A DNA stretch of 64,000 nucleotides from Ignavibacteria bacterium (lineage in GTDB: Bacteria > Bacteroidota > Ignavibacteria > Tepidaquicellales > Tepidaquicellaceae). Positions 27,616 through 36,564 of this stretch are shown piece by piece; position 1 is the stretch's first letter, and every line of letters starts with the position of its first letter. The translations under genes and the position numbers were made by a program. The stretch is from positions 1 through 64,000 of the forward strand of contig JAEUSI010000003.1 in assembly GCA_016788375.1 (NCBI GenBank). The letters run 5' to 3'. Under the pieces are notes generated by a model. That model saw nothing but the letters and a program-made list of their open reading frames with translations, did no database searches and had not been told where the DNA came from.

Positions 27616-28926
27616 TTACTTTTTAAAGTTTCTGATTATTTCAGACAGTTCTTTTGTCTGATTAATGCGTGAATATTTTTTATATGTGTTGTTTTTCTCA
27701 CCGCTGATTAATAAAGATTCCTTTTGAAAAACAAGTTCTTCGATGAATTCAGATATTTCTTCTCCGGAGTTTCTTCCGAATGTCTTTCCCGCTCCGCATT
27801 CAGCTATGATTTGCGCTGCATCCCCGTCTTCAGGTCCGATGCAAATAACCGGCTTGCGCGCAGCAAGGTATTCAAAAAGCTTTCCCGTAAGTATCCCCTT
27901 GTCGTTTTTAATATCGGGAATAACAAGCAGCAAAGCAGAACTCTGAAGCAGATATCCGACCGATTTGTCGTGTGTTACGGTCGGAATTACTTCGAGAATA
28001 CTTCCGAGTGATATACTTTTAATTTGTTCGGTTACGGAAGATGCAGGATTACCGATGAATCTCAGCCTGAATTTTTTGCCGGGATACTTGTCCTTAACTT
28101 TTTTAAGTGCCGTGAAAAAAACCCCGGGATTATAACTCTCCGCCAGAGTACCTGTATATGTGATTATAAATTCATTTTCCGGACATGCCGCTGCTGATTC
28201 CGGCTCAGGAAAGTCTTCTTCGTCATATCCGTTTGTAATGACAATAATTTTATCCGGATTAACTTTTTCCGATTTCGCAGAAAAAATTTCTTTCAGCGAT
28301 TTTCCCACTGTAATGATCTTATCCGCATTTTCAATAACATCTTTTTCAAATTTTAAATCGGCATTCTTTGCAAAATTCATGTGTCTGAATTCATTGTAGT
28401 AATATATGTCAGTCCACGGATCCCGCAAATCAGCTATCCAGTTTATATTATACTTTTTTTTCAGCCTGAGTCCGGTAAGCTGAACCGAATGAGGCGGACT
28501 TGTTGTAATTACTGTTTTTATATTTTCTCTTTCGATTATTCCGCATGCTTCCCTGAATGCATATTTAATCCAGCCCTTTCTCGCATCAGGTATGAAAAAA
28601 TTTCCCCTTATAAATCTTGAAAATTTCTGGAATCCGGAAGGCTTCGACTCATTTGAAAATCCGGTAGGAATGCTTTTCTTTCCCAGGATCCCGGAATAAA
28701 TTTCATAGGGCTCAAATGTATCAGTTCTTGTAACCGAAGCTTCTGCAGGCACTTCAGCGTTAAATGTTTCGTCAATTACGGGATAACTTGCTTTTTCGGC
28801 TTTTACTGTCAGCACATAAGGCTTTATGCCGAATTCAGGCAGGTATTTTACGAATTTGAGTATTCTCTGAACTCCCGCGCCTCCGCAGGGAGGCCAGTAA
28901 TATGTTATGATTAATATTTTTTCCAA
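27616..28926 (-). CDS. Glycosyltransferase family 4
   Basis: Retaining GT-B glycosyltransferase of 436 residues. The N-terminal Rossmann half starts I-L-I-I-T-Y-Y-W-P-P-C-G-G-A-G-V-Q-R, typical of GT4 acceptor domains. T-S-P-P-H-S-V-Q (about 154-161) and W-I-A-D-L-R-D-P-W (about 178-186) are also characteristic. The donor half has I-I-V-I-T-N-G-Y-D and the C-terminal G-K-L-F-E-Y-L-A-A-R-K-P-V with the E-x7-E-like nucleotide-binding region. Donor and acceptor are unknown. The start is TTG. The neighbours (YfhO, PaiB, methyltransferase, GT4, GT9) indicate a surface polysaccharide or LPS role. Confidence 0.92.
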   Translation of the reverse strand: MEKILIITYYWPPCGGAGVQRILKFVKYLPEFGIKPYVLTVKAEKASYPVIDETFNAEVPAEASVTRTDTFEPYEIYSGILGKKSIPTGFSNESKPSGFQKFSRFIRGNFFIPDARKGWIKYAFREACGIIERENIKTVITTSPPHSVQLTGLRLKKKYNINWIADLRDPWTDIYYYNEFRHMNFAKNADLKFEKDVIENADKIITVGKSLKEIFSAKSEKVNPDKIIVITNGYDEEDFPEPESAAACPENEFIITYTGTLAESYNPGVFFTALKKVKDKYPGKKFRLRFIGNPASSVTEQIKSISLGSILEVIPTVTHDKSVGYLLQSSALLLVIPDIKNDKGILTGKLFEYLAARKPVICIGPEDGDAAQIIAECGAGKTFGRNSGEEISEFIEELVFQKESLLISGEKNNTYKKYSRINQTKELSEIIRNFKK

Positions 28927-28979
28927 ATTAATTTTAATTTCACAATATCCGCCTGCCGGTATGAATAATCAGCTTGAAT

Positions 28980-29597
28980 TTATTTCTGTAAATTTTTTCT
29001 CATCAGCTCTGCAATAATTCTTGCATCTTCCGACCCGGATTTTTCCAGTTCATTTATTACCAGCTTCTGTCTTTCTTCCGGATGATTCTGGGATAGTTTT
29101 TTCTTACCTTCGAGTTTTGTAATTCTGATTTTAAAAGCTGCAATTCCGTTCAACTGTCTGTCGAAATATTTTTTGTCAAGATTTTCCGTTTTATAAGTGC
29201 TGTCATTTCTTTCATAAAATTTTACAAGTTCAGACAGATGCTTTTTTTTCATTTCATAATCTTCCGTAACCTCAATCTCGCCGTAAGCATGAACTGAAAC
29301 ATAATTCCATGTCGGAACAGACTGTCCGGTTTCATACCATGATGATGATATGTAATGATGTGCTCCCGGAAAAATCACAAGCACTTCGCCGCTGATGTTT
29401 TTCCATTGTTCGTTTGCTTTTGATATATGGCAGTATAAAGTCCCGTAAACGGAATCTTTTTTATCTAACAGAACAGGAAGGTGGGTTGCATTGATTTTAT
29501 CTCCGTTTATCGTAACAAGAATTGCGAAACTGTTCGACTCCATGAAACCATGAATCTCGCTATTGTCTTCAATCAGAGTATGCTTCGGAATATACAT
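28980..29597 (-). CDS. FMN-binding PaiB-family protein
   Basis: Flavin-reductase-like split-barrel protein of 205 residues. M-Y-I-P-K-H-T-L at the N-terminus, I-N-A-T-H-L-P-V-L-L (about 35-44), H-I-S-K-A-N-E-Q-W (about 57-65), F-P-G-A-H-H-Y-I-S-S-S-W-Y and V-P-T-W-N-Y-V-S-V-H-A-Y-G are the PaiB signature stretches. PaiB was first described as a negative regulator of sporulation and protease genes in Bacillus; members bind FMN and may be oxidoreductases. No link to the surrounding glycosyltransferases is evident except close spacing: it lies 9 nt downstream of the methyltransferase gene. Confidence 0.92.
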   Translation of the reverse strand: MYIPKHTLIEDNSEIHGFMESNSFAILVTINGDKINATHLPVLLDKKDSVYGTLYCHISKANEQWKNISGEVLVIFPGAHHYISSSWYETGQSVPTWNYVSVHAYGEIEVTEDYEMKKKHLSELVKFYERNDSTYKTENLDKKYFDRQLNGIAAFKIRITKLEGKKKLSQNHPEERQKLVINELEKSGSEDARIIAELMRKNLQK

Positions 29598-29606
29598 ATT
29601 GAAGTG

Positions 29607-30413
29607 TTATTTTTTTTCGGCAACGAGCAGTATGCCTGTTCCCTCTTTGTTATCCGTATGCACATCAAGCCACATGAGTATAAGCACAAACCACAGAGTA
29701 AACAGATAATACAATGGAAGAAGAAGTATGAATATTTTCGATACTCCCGCGATTAAGATCGGATATTTGATGCCGAACCTCCACGATATTGTTCCGTATT
29801 TTCCGTAAGCATAACTGAAGTCCGTAACTTCCAGCCCGGCTTTCTTTATTTTTTCCGTAATCTCTTCCTTCGAATAACCTATTCTCGCATGCTCTTCAAT
29901 AAAGCTTTCATCATCTTCGGAATGAGCATCACTTCCTCCGAGATTTGAAGGAGTATTTACAAGGAGTTTTCCTCCTTTTTTAAGCGCGTTTGAAAAGTTT
30001 TTAAAGACAAGTTCATCTTCATGTATATGCTCCATCACATCAACACAAAGTATAAAATCGAATTTATCCCTGTATTCAATTTTTGTAAGATCGGCTGTTT
30101 CAAACTTTACATTTTCATATCCGCACTTTGAGAAAAAATTCCTGCAGTCTGAAACCTGCTCCTCTTTCACATCAGCCGCAAGTATATCCGATCCGGGAAA
30201 TCTCTTTGCAAGAAAATATGTGTACTGACCGAATCCCATTCCCGCATCGAAAATTTTCATTACCGTTTTCTCCGGATAAAGCTCTCTGACTTTCTTTCTG
30301 ACATGCCATGACCGGAGAAACATAAGGTCAAGCAGAAAGTAAAATATTTTTCTCAGAAATTTACTTCCGGATACTGCATCGCCGAAAACTTTTTTTACCG
30401 GATCATATTTCAT
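29607..30413 (-). CDS. Class I SAM-dependent methyltransferase
   Basis: Rossmann-fold methyltransferase of 268 residues. Motif I is I-F-D-A-G-M-G-F-G-Q-Y (about 54-64), the acidic second strand is I-L-A-A-D-V-K-E-E-Q-V, and the post-II segment is I-L-C-V-D-V-M-E-H-I-H-E-D (about 120-132), as in small-molecule or lipid methyltransferases. Two hydrophobic stretches near the C-terminus (about 215-250, including L-L-L-P-L-Y-Y-L-F) suggest membrane association. Position within the glycosyltransferase cluster suggests methylation of a glycan or lipid-linked intermediate; this is inference. Confidence 0.9.
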   Translation of the reverse strand: MKYDPVKKVFGDAVSGSKFLRKIFYFLLDLMFLRSWHVRKKVRELYPEKTVMKIFDAGMGFGQYTYFLAKRFPGSDILAADVKEEQVSDCRNFFSKCGYENVKFETADLTKIEYRDKFDFILCVDVMEHIHEDELVFKNFSNALKKGGKLLVNTPSNLGGSDAHSEDDESFIEEHARIGYSKEEITEKIKKAGLEVTDFSYAYGKYGTISWRFGIKYPILIAGVSKIFILLLPLYYLFTLWFVLILMWLDVHTDNKEGTGILLVAEKK

Positions 30414-30459
30414 TTGTTTACTCTCTGTTTTTAACTTTACTTTTTTCTGATTATATAAA

Positions 30460-31614
30460 TCAGCTGTTTTCTTTCACCATTGATTCCAAAGTCTCCGTGA
30501 ACTTTTCCCAGGAATACTTTTCCTTTTCTCTCGAAGCATTTTCGGAAAATTTTTCTTCGAGATTATTTTCATAAAACTTAATCACGGCTTCCGATATTTC
30601 CTCCGGAGATTCCGGTTTTATAAGCAATCCGGTTTCATTGTCAGTTACTGCTTCAGACAGACCCCCGACATCAGTCGCTATCACCGGCTTGTCATAAAAA
30701 TATGCAATCTGAATAATCCCGCTTTGTGTTGCATCCGAATAAGGCAGAACAACAGTATCGCATGCCGAAAAAAAGTATTTTACTTTCCCGTCCGGAACAA
30801 AATCAGATATTATTTTTATGTCGTCATCAAGTTTTAAACCGCTGATCTGTTCCCTGTACTTCGTTTCATCTTCATAAAATTCTCCTACAACAAGAAGTTT
30901 CAGACTGACTTTCTTCAGAATTTCAGGCATTGAATCAATAAGATACTTCAGTCCTTTATACTTCCTTATATATCCGAAAAACAAAATCACTTTCTCATTT
31001 CTTAAGTCTATCCCGTATTCTTTATTAATGAATTCCTTCGCTTCTTTTTTCGGAGTTTTTTCACCGAATATATTGTAAACCGGATGCGGTATAAGTTTAA
31101 AAGGTTTTTCCCTGTTGAATTTTTTCAGATCGCTTTCAACGGTTTTTGACATCACAACGAAATAATCCGCCTGTGAAAAAGCCAGTCTTGTAAAAAAACT
31201 GTCGCCGGTTCTCTTTTCGTGCGGAATTACATTATCACAGATAAATAGAACTTTCGGTTTCGAAAACAACTTCGCAACAAATGAAATAGCCGCAAAGCAA
31301 GGAGCAAAGTACGGCAGCCAGAATTTAAAAATAATCAGATCCGGTTTCTCTCCGGATATTTTAATTCCTGTGCTGATCCAGTTAAACGGATTTACTGAGT
31401 CAACCGAAATGATATTTTTATTGTCAGGAATTTTTATTGTCGGCTCGCCCTGCTCATACTGCGTTTTTCCCGGAAAAAGAAATTCCGGATACTGTCTTTT
31501 GAAAGAATACATTATTACATCGTTTCCTGCGGAAAAATATTTGAACAAAAGCGCATTGTACTGTGCAATTCCTCCCCGCATAGGATAAGCTGTTCCGACA
31601 ATAACTATTTTCAT
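30460..31614 (-). CDS. Glycosyltransferase family 4 (second copy type)
   Basis: GT-B glycosyltransferase, 384 residues from this ATG, where the protein begins M-K-I-V-I-V-G-T-A-Y-P-M-R-G-G-I-A-Q-Y. The ATG 45 nt upstream would overlap the GT9 gene and add a non-homologous leader. Conserved features include F-G-Y-I-R-K-Y-K-G-L-K-Y-L in the donor half, V-V-L-P-Y-S-D-A-T-Q-S-G-I-I-Q and A-T-D-V-G-G-L-S-E-A-V, which form the nucleotide-sugar site. Donor and acceptor cannot be read. It starts 10 nt after the GT9 gene ends, so the two are likely co-transcribed. Confidence 0.93.
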   Translation of the reverse strand: MKIVIVGTAYPMRGGIAQYNALLFKYFSAGNDVIMYSFKRQYPEFLFPGKTQYEQGEPTIKIPDNKNIISVDSVNPFNWISTGIKISGEKPDLIIFKFWLPYFAPCFAAISFVAKLFSKPKVLFICDNVIPHEKRTGDSFFTRLAFSQADYFVVMSKTVESDLKKFNREKPFKLIPHPVYNIFGEKTPKKEAKEFINKEYGIDLRNEKVILFFGYIRKYKGLKYLIDSMPEILKKVSLKLLVVGEFYEDETKYREQISGLKLDDDIKIISDFVPDGKVKYFFSACDTVVLPYSDATQSGIIQIAYFYDKPVIATDVGGLSEAVTDNETGLLIKPESPEEISEAVIKFYENNLEEKFSENASREKEKYSWEKFTETLESMVKENS

Positions 31615-31624
31615 TTGCTCAAAA

Positions 31625-32716
31625 TTATGAAAGCTGTCTGATGCAGGCTTTATATACATCTTCCGGCGTCAGAAAGTCCATGCACTTGTAATCCGGATTA
31701 ATGCACTTTGGCCTGAAATAGCATTTGCATTCCTTCTGCGGCTGAACGATCTCGCCGTTGCCGTATAAATCAAACTCATCCGGATTGAAAATATTATTCA
31801 TAAGCACGAGCTTTCTTTGCATTGCAATTGCAATATGCATGCTCATCGTCACCTGTGACACTATCACATCACACCTGCTAACAAGATTAATGAATGTCTT
31901 TAAATCAAAGACACCGAAGTATTCAGCTCCCGTTGATTCTTTCAGAAAAATATTCTTATTGTCTTCTCCCGGACCGCCGAGAAGCAATACTTCATAGTTT
32001 TCGCTTTTCAGTTTTTTTATAAGCTCAATCCAGTATTCATCTCTCCACAGTCTTGAAGTCCATCTCTCGCCGCAGCCCGTATTCAGTCCTATGACTTTTT
32101 TATTGAAATCTATTTCCCAGTTCCTGTCAAAGGATTTATCAGTGTCAAGAAGATACTTTTCATTTCTGAATTCATATCCGCATATCTCAAAAATTTCCTG
32201 CATGTAATTAAGTTTGTTCGCTTTTGAAACCTGATCAAATATTCCGGTAAGATACTTTTTCTCTGCGCTTTTTCCGCATGGATAACATACTCCGTCTTTA
32301 AGTGTATACCCCAGTTTTTTACCTGCGGATATTCTGTCCGTGAGACTTATCGCTTCATAATCCTTGTCAAGATTTATTACAAGATCGAATTTTACTGATT
32401 CAAGAAATGAAACAGAAGGAAGACTGTAGGTGAGAATTTCATCGGCTTTTGGGTTTGTCTGCGACGGTACGAGTTCGGGTGAATTTGTAAGCCAGTATAT
32501 TTTTGATTCGGGAAATTCTTTTTTCAGAGGATGCAAAAGCGGTGTGGTTCTGATAACATCCCCGGCTGCACCGAGTTTAATAATCAGAATCTTCTGTTTT
32601 GTTTTGTCATAATATGAGCAGTCATTACACATTACACCGTAATCCTTGTTCGGTCTGCACGGAATATGACCTCTGAAATGCCTGCAGTCAGTCTTTACAT
32701 CTGATAATTTTAACAT
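31625..32716 (-). CDS. Glycosyltransferase family 9 (heptosyltransferase-like) with terminal Cys clusters
   Basis: GT9 enzyme, the family of ADP-heptose:LPS heptosyltransferases that build the LPS inner core. The GT9 core begins I-L-I-I-K-L-G-A-A-G-D-V-I-R-T-T-P-L-L (from about residue 43). The donor half has I-G-L-N-T-G-C-G-E-R-W and L-L-G-G-P-G-E-D, then the Q-V-T-M-S-M-H-I-A-I-A segment. Unusually, an N-terminal extension holds Cys11, Cys20, Cys30 and Cys33, and the C-terminus holds Cys330, Cys332, Cys338 and Cys345; together these could bind zinc or an Fe-S cluster. The sugar donor is inferred as ADP-heptose-like. It is followed at 10 nt by a GT4 gene. Confidence 0.9.
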   Translation of the reverse strand: MLKLSDVKTDCRHFRGHIPCRPNKDYGVMCNDCSYYDKTKQKILIIKLGAAGDVIRTTPLLHPLKKEFPESKIYWLTNSPELVPSQTNPKADEILTYSLPSVSFLESVKFDLVINLDKDYEAISLTDRISAGKKLGYTLKDGVCYPCGKSAEKKYLTGIFDQVSKANKLNYMQEIFEICGYEFRNEKYLLDTDKSFDRNWEIDFNKKVIGLNTGCGERWTSRLWRDEYWIELIKKLKSENYEVLLLGGPGEDNKNIFLKESTGAEYFGVFDLKTFINLVSRCDVIVSQVTMSMHIAIAMQRKLVLMNNIFNPDEFDLYGNGEIVQPQKECKCYFRPKCINPDYKCMDFLTPEDVYKACIRQLS

Positions 32717-32913
32717 TTTAATAATAGAGTCGTGAAAAAGTGTGAAATTTAATCATTAAATATAAAATTATTAAGTTTTAATTGTAATACATTTCACCGT
32801 TAACCCGGGAGAATCCTGTCTGAATAATAATTATTTTTTGAACCGGGAATAAATTCTTGTTTTGTAACGGCAGGTTAATTCTCAATAAGATATGCTTTTA
32901 AACTGAAATCAGT

Positions 32914-33414
32914 TTACTGTCTCCCGAAGTCATCTTCAATTCTTCTTATGTCATCTTCATCGGACGGATTACCGGGAAATTTATGTATCCAGATTTCTGC
33001 AACGATTCCCCAGTCATCAAGACCTGCGAGCCTGTGCCTTGTTCCAAGTTCCATTTCGACAATATCATTATCATTATATACTGACATTTCCTTCGGCTGT
33101 TCATCCGTCAGACTTGTATAAATTCCTACCGGTCCCTTAACAACTCTCCATAATTCCGAGCGTCTTTCATGAGACTGCCAGGAAAGTTTTTTTCCGGGTT
33201 CGACAATAAGAATTTTCGGACTTACATTCAGTTTCAATACATCATAAGAAAGCTCCACTCCCGAAAAATATATTCTCATAAAATCCTTCAGGCTTCTGTT
33301 GTCAATTTTAAAAAACCCTCCCCACGGTCTTTCGAAATCTTCCCCTGAAATCAGAATATTTTTATTTTCAAGTTCTTTTCTTACGTCTGAAGAAATCTGC
33401 TCTTTTGAAATCAC
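32914..33414 (-). CDS. Cupin-fold phosphomannose isomerase type II-like protein
   Basis: Single cupin domain (166 aa) matching the C-terminal isomerase part of bifunctional mannose-6-phosphate isomerase / GDP-mannose pyrophosphorylases. R-P-W-G-G-F-F-K-I (29-37), K-L-S-W-Q-S-H-E-R-R-S-E-L-W-R-V-V-K-G (about 74-92), and G-T-R-H-R-L with W-G-I-V-A-E-I-W and N-P-S-D-E-D-D-I-R-R are diagnostic. The His and Glu of S-H-E-R-R-S-E-L are the predicted metal ligands. It would supply mannose-6-phosphate or a related hexose phosphate for GDP-sugar synthesis, consistent with the nucleotidyltransferase gene in the same strand block. The start is GTG. Confidence 0.85.
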   Translation of the reverse strand: MISKEQISSDVRKELENKNILISGEDFERPWGGFFKIDNRSLKDFMRIYFSGVELSYDVLKLNVSPKILIVEPGKKLSWQSHERRSELWRVVKGPVGIYTSLTDEQPKEMSVYNDNDIVEMELGTRHRLAGLDDWGIVAEIWIHKFPGNPSDEDDIRRIEDDFGRQ

Positions 33415-33438
33415 TTTTATATTTGTTTATTAACAGGT

Positions 33439-34644
33439 TTAATCAAAACATTTTTTCAGAATCTTTTCCGCTATAGTCTTTCCAATGGAAAAACAGGAAG
33501 TTGCCGCCGGTGACGGAGCATTGCACACATTGATAAAGTTTCCGTTTTCGACGAACATAAAATCGTCGATTAGTTTTCCTCCCGAATCACATGCCTGGGC
33601 TCTTACACCTGAGCCTCCTTTTTCAATATCATCTGATTTAATTGCCGGTATCAGCTTCTGCAGGGAATTAACGAATTCATTTTTTGAAAAAGATCTTCTG
33701 AATTCATAAAATCCCGTCTTCCAGTATTTTGCGGCAACTTTATGAAATCCGGTATAACTCAGAGTATTCAGGGTTTCGCTTAAACTGAAATCGCTTTTAA
33801 CGTAACCTTCCTTTTTAAATGCAAGCACGGCATTCGGTCCGGCTTCTATCATTCCGTCAATCCTTCTTGTAAAATGAACTCCTAAGAACGGAAATTCAGG
33901 ATCAGGCACCGGATAAATAAGATTTTTTACAAGATGCCTGGCGGAATCTTTGAGTTTATAATATTCGCCTCTGAACGGAATAATCCGGAAGTCAGTCTCT
34001 GAACCGGTCATCTGAGCAATTTTATCCGAATAAAGACCTGCGCATCCGATAACGGCTTTTGATGAATATTTATTTTTTCTAGTAGCTATAACAGGTTCTG
34101 TATCTGACGAATTTATTGAGATTACTTCTTCTCCGAATCTGACTTCTGAACCGGCTGATTTTAATTTCTCATAAATTTTTTCCGAAACAGCTTTATAATC
34201 AACAATACCGGTCTGAGGAACATAAATTCCCTGTATTCCCGCGGCTTCCGGTTCGTGTTCTTTTATTTCATCTGCTGAAATAAGTTTTGTACCTGACAGT
34301 CCGTTGGCAATTCCCCTTTCATACAAAGTCTTCAGCGGCGGAATTTCTTTCTCCTGCGTTGCTACAATAATCTTTCCGCAGATATCATAAGGAATATTAT
34401 TTTCATCGCAAAATTCAAGCAGCATATTGTAACCCGTGATGCAATTAACCGCTTTCAGACTTCCGGGTTTGTAATAAATTCCGGAATGAATCACTCCGCT
34501 GTTATGTCCAGTCTGATGAAATGCGACACCGTTTTCCTTTTCAAGAATGCAGATTTTCATCGAAGGGTTGAACTCAAGAAGCTTGTATGCTGTTGCAAGA
34601 CCGATTATTCCCGCTCCGATAACCGTAACGTCGTAATTATCCAA
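33439..34644 (-). CDS. lhgO: L-2-hydroxyglutarate oxidase
   Basis: FAD-dependent oxidoreductase of the DAO family converting L-2-hydroxyglutarate to 2-oxoglutarate, feeding electrons to the membrane quinone pool. The N-terminal V-I-G-A-G-I-I-G-L-A-T-A-Y (8-20) is the FAD-binding GxGxxG. F-H-Q-T-G-H-N-S-G-V-I-H-S-G-I-Y-Y (about 42-58) is the LhgO-specific signature. G-V-R-A-Q-A and C-N-A-P-S-P-A-A-T (C-terminal) are also conserved. Length (401) fits. The TTG start is imposed by the conserved N-terminus. Its link with the cupin gene 24 nt downstream is positional only. Confidence 0.93.
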   Translation of the reverse strand: MDNYDVTVIGAGIIGLATAYKLLEFNPSMKICILEKENGVAFHQTGHNSGVIHSGIYYKPGSLKAVNCITGYNMLLEFCDENNIPYDICGKIIVATQEKEIPPLKTLYERGIANGLSGTKLISADEIKEHEPEAAGIQGIYVPQTGIVDYKAVSEKIYEKLKSAGSEVRFGEEVISINSSDTEPVIATRKNKYSSKAVIGCAGLYSDKIAQMTGSETDFRIIPFRGEYYKLKDSARHLVKNLIYPVPDPEFPFLGVHFTRRIDGMIEAGPNAVLAFKKEGYVKSDFSLSETLNTLSYTGFHKVAAKYWKTGFYEFRRSFSKNEFVNSLQKLIPAIKSDDIEKGGSGVRAQACDSGGKLIDDFMFVENGNFINVCNAPSPAATSCFSIGKTIAEKILKKCFD

Positions 34645-34963
34645 ATAGAAATTTTTTTACAAAATACGAAACCTGATTTTAAAATTATACAGTTGAGATA
34701 ATAAATGTTTGTCAGTTGATTCGAAATGTTTGCAAATTTATACGACTGTAAAGCAGATTCAAAGCCTGAAAATTTTTTTATTGAAACTCATTTCCATTCT
34801 TGTCCTGAATATTTTAAAACTGTAGAAAAATTTTAGATATTTACTTAAAAACGAACTTTGTTAAAATCTCCTGCCCCAGCATCCAAAATTCAATTTTTAT
34901 AAAGCAAATGAATGAGTATTTTACATAACATAAAAATTTTAAACCACAGGAGAAAAATATAAC
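34645..34963. other. Divergent intergenic region between lhgO and the aldehyde dehydrogenase gene
   Basis: About 320 nt, AT-rich, between two outward-facing genes, so it must hold both promoters. No strong inverted repeat, riboswitch or small gene was recognised. A Shine-Dalgarno AGGAG at 34948-34952 belongs to the dehydrogenase gene. Confidence 0.5.
34948..34952 (+). promoter_or_regulatory. Clear Shine-Dalgarno AGGAG before the aldehyde dehydrogenase gene
   Basis: AGGAG lies 11 nt before the ATG at 34964. Most other genes in the window have weak or no such motif, so this gene may be translated at a high rate. Confidence 0.6.
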
Positions 34964-36478
34964 ATGGCGGAAAAATTCAACAATCTCATTAACGGCGTAT
35001 GGAAAGATTCGAAAAGCGGAAAGACTTTTGAAAACCGAAATCCGGCAAAATGGGAAGAGGATCTGATCGGCATATTTCCTTCGTCGGATAAGGATGACGT
35101 ATACGAAGCTGTAGCAGCTGCAAAAGCTGCATTTGAAAAATGGAGGCTTGTTCCCGCACCGAAAAGAGGCGATATTCTTAAACTTGTCGGAGATAAAATG
35201 CATGAAAGAAAAGACGAGATTGCATATGAAATGACGCGAGAAATGGGAAAAGTTTTTGCCGAGACAAAAGGCGATGTGCAGGAAGGAATTGATACAGCTT
35301 ATTATGCTGCTTCGGAAGGAAGGAGACTGTTCGGATTTAATGCTCCGAGCGAACTTCCGAATAAAATGAATTTAAGTTTCAGGGTTCCGATAGGAGTCGG
35401 AGGATTTATTACGCCGTGGAATTTTCCGATGGCGATCCCGACATGGAAAATGTTTCCCGCACTTGTCTGCGGAAATACCTGCGTTTTCAAACCGGCCGAA
35501 CTTACTCCGAAAACCGCAACAATACTTGTTGAAATAATCGACGCTGCAATGAGAGAAGAGCTCGGAAAGGATTATATTCCGGGCGTGATAAATATTGTTC
35601 ACGGAAAAGGAAGAATAGTCGGGGAAGCTATGATTGCGCATACTGATGTTGACCTGATTTCATTTACCGGATCTACTGAAGTCGGAAAAAGAATAAATGA
35701 AGTTGCCGGCGGATCCCTGAAAAGGGTTTCGCTTGAACTCGGAGGAAAGAATGCGCAGATAGTAATGAACGACGCTGATCAGGAACTTGCGCTCGAAGCA
35801 GTTCTCTGGGGAGCGTTTGGCACTACTGGCCAGAGATGCACGGCTACTTCAAGACTTATTCTTCACAAAGATATTTACGATGAATTCATTGCTAAATTAG
35901 TTGCCAGAGTAAATAAACTAAAGCTCGGTTACGGAAATGACAAAGGAGTTGATGTAGGACCTTGTGTCAGCGAATCGCAGCGGGAAACAGTAAACGATTA
36001 TGTTAAAATCGGAAAAGAAGAAGACAAGGCGACACTGGCTGCCGGAGGAGATTATGCAAAAGAAGGCGAACTTTCCAAAGGATGGTTTTACAAGCCGACA
36101 ATATTCACGGATGTAAAACCCGGAATGAGAATAGAGCAGGAAGAAATATTCGGACCGGTGCTTTCGGTAATAAAATGCAATGACCTTACCGATGCGATTA
36201 ATATTTTAAACGGAACTGCTTACGGATTGTCTTCAAGCATTTTTACAAAAAACATAAACGATGCTTTTACTGCGATAAGGGACATTAAAGCAGGAATTAC
36301 ATACATCAACGGCGCGACAATCGGCGCTGAAGCTCATATGCCTTTCGGCGGCGTAAAGCAGACTGGTAACGGTCACCGCGAAGGCGGATGGACTGTTTAT
36401 GATTTTTACACTGAATGGAAAGCAGTATATGTTGATTATTCAGGCAAGCTTCAGAGAGCGCAGATAGATAATTATTAA
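34964..36478 (+). CDS. NAD(P)-dependent aldehyde dehydrogenase
   Basis: ALDH superfamily enzyme oxidising an aldehyde to the acid, 504 residues. Catalytic residues are visible: Asn153 in P-W-N-F-P, Lys176 in F-K-P-A-E, Glu258 in L-E-L-G-G-K-N-A and the nucleophile Cys292 in G-Q-R-C-T-A-T-S-R. F-T-G-S-T-E-V-G is the cofactor-binding helix start, and E-E-I-F-G-P-V-L and P-F-G-G-V-K-Q-T are also conserved. The subfamily resembles ALDH7-like or semialdehyde dehydrogenases, but the substrate is not decidable from sequence. A strong ribosome-binding site precedes the ATG. It is followed 86 nt later by the OB-fold lipoprotein and era. Confidence 0.95.
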   Translation: MAEKFNNLINGVWKDSKSGKTFENRNPAKWEEDLIGIFPSSDKDDVYEAVAAAKAAFEKWRLVPAPKRGDILKLVGDKMHERKDEIAYEMTREMGKVFAETKGDVQEGIDTAYYAASEGRRLFGFNAPSELPNKMNLSFRVPIGVGGFITPWNFPMAIPTWKMFPALVCGNTCVFKPAELTPKTATILVEIIDAAMREELGKDYIPGVINIVHGKGRIVGEAMIAHTDVDLISFTGSTEVGKRINEVAGGSLKRVSLELGGKNAQIVMNDADQELALEAVLWGAFGTTGQRCTATSRLILHKDIYDEFIAKLVARVNKLKLGYGNDKGVDVGPCVSESQRETVNDYVKIGKEEDKATLAAGGDYAKEGELSKGWFYKPTIFTDVKPGMRIEQEEIFGPVLSVIKCNDLTDAINILNGTAYGLSSSIFTKNINDAFTAIRDIKAGITYINGATIGAEAHMPFGGVKQTGNGHREGGWTVYDFYTEWKAVYVDYSGKLQRAQIDNY

Positions 36479-36564
36479 ATGTAATTTTCCGTCTTACACC
36501 GGAAATTATACGGAACCGGACATTTTGTTTTCTTAGATTATTTTTAATTTTATTTTAAATAATC

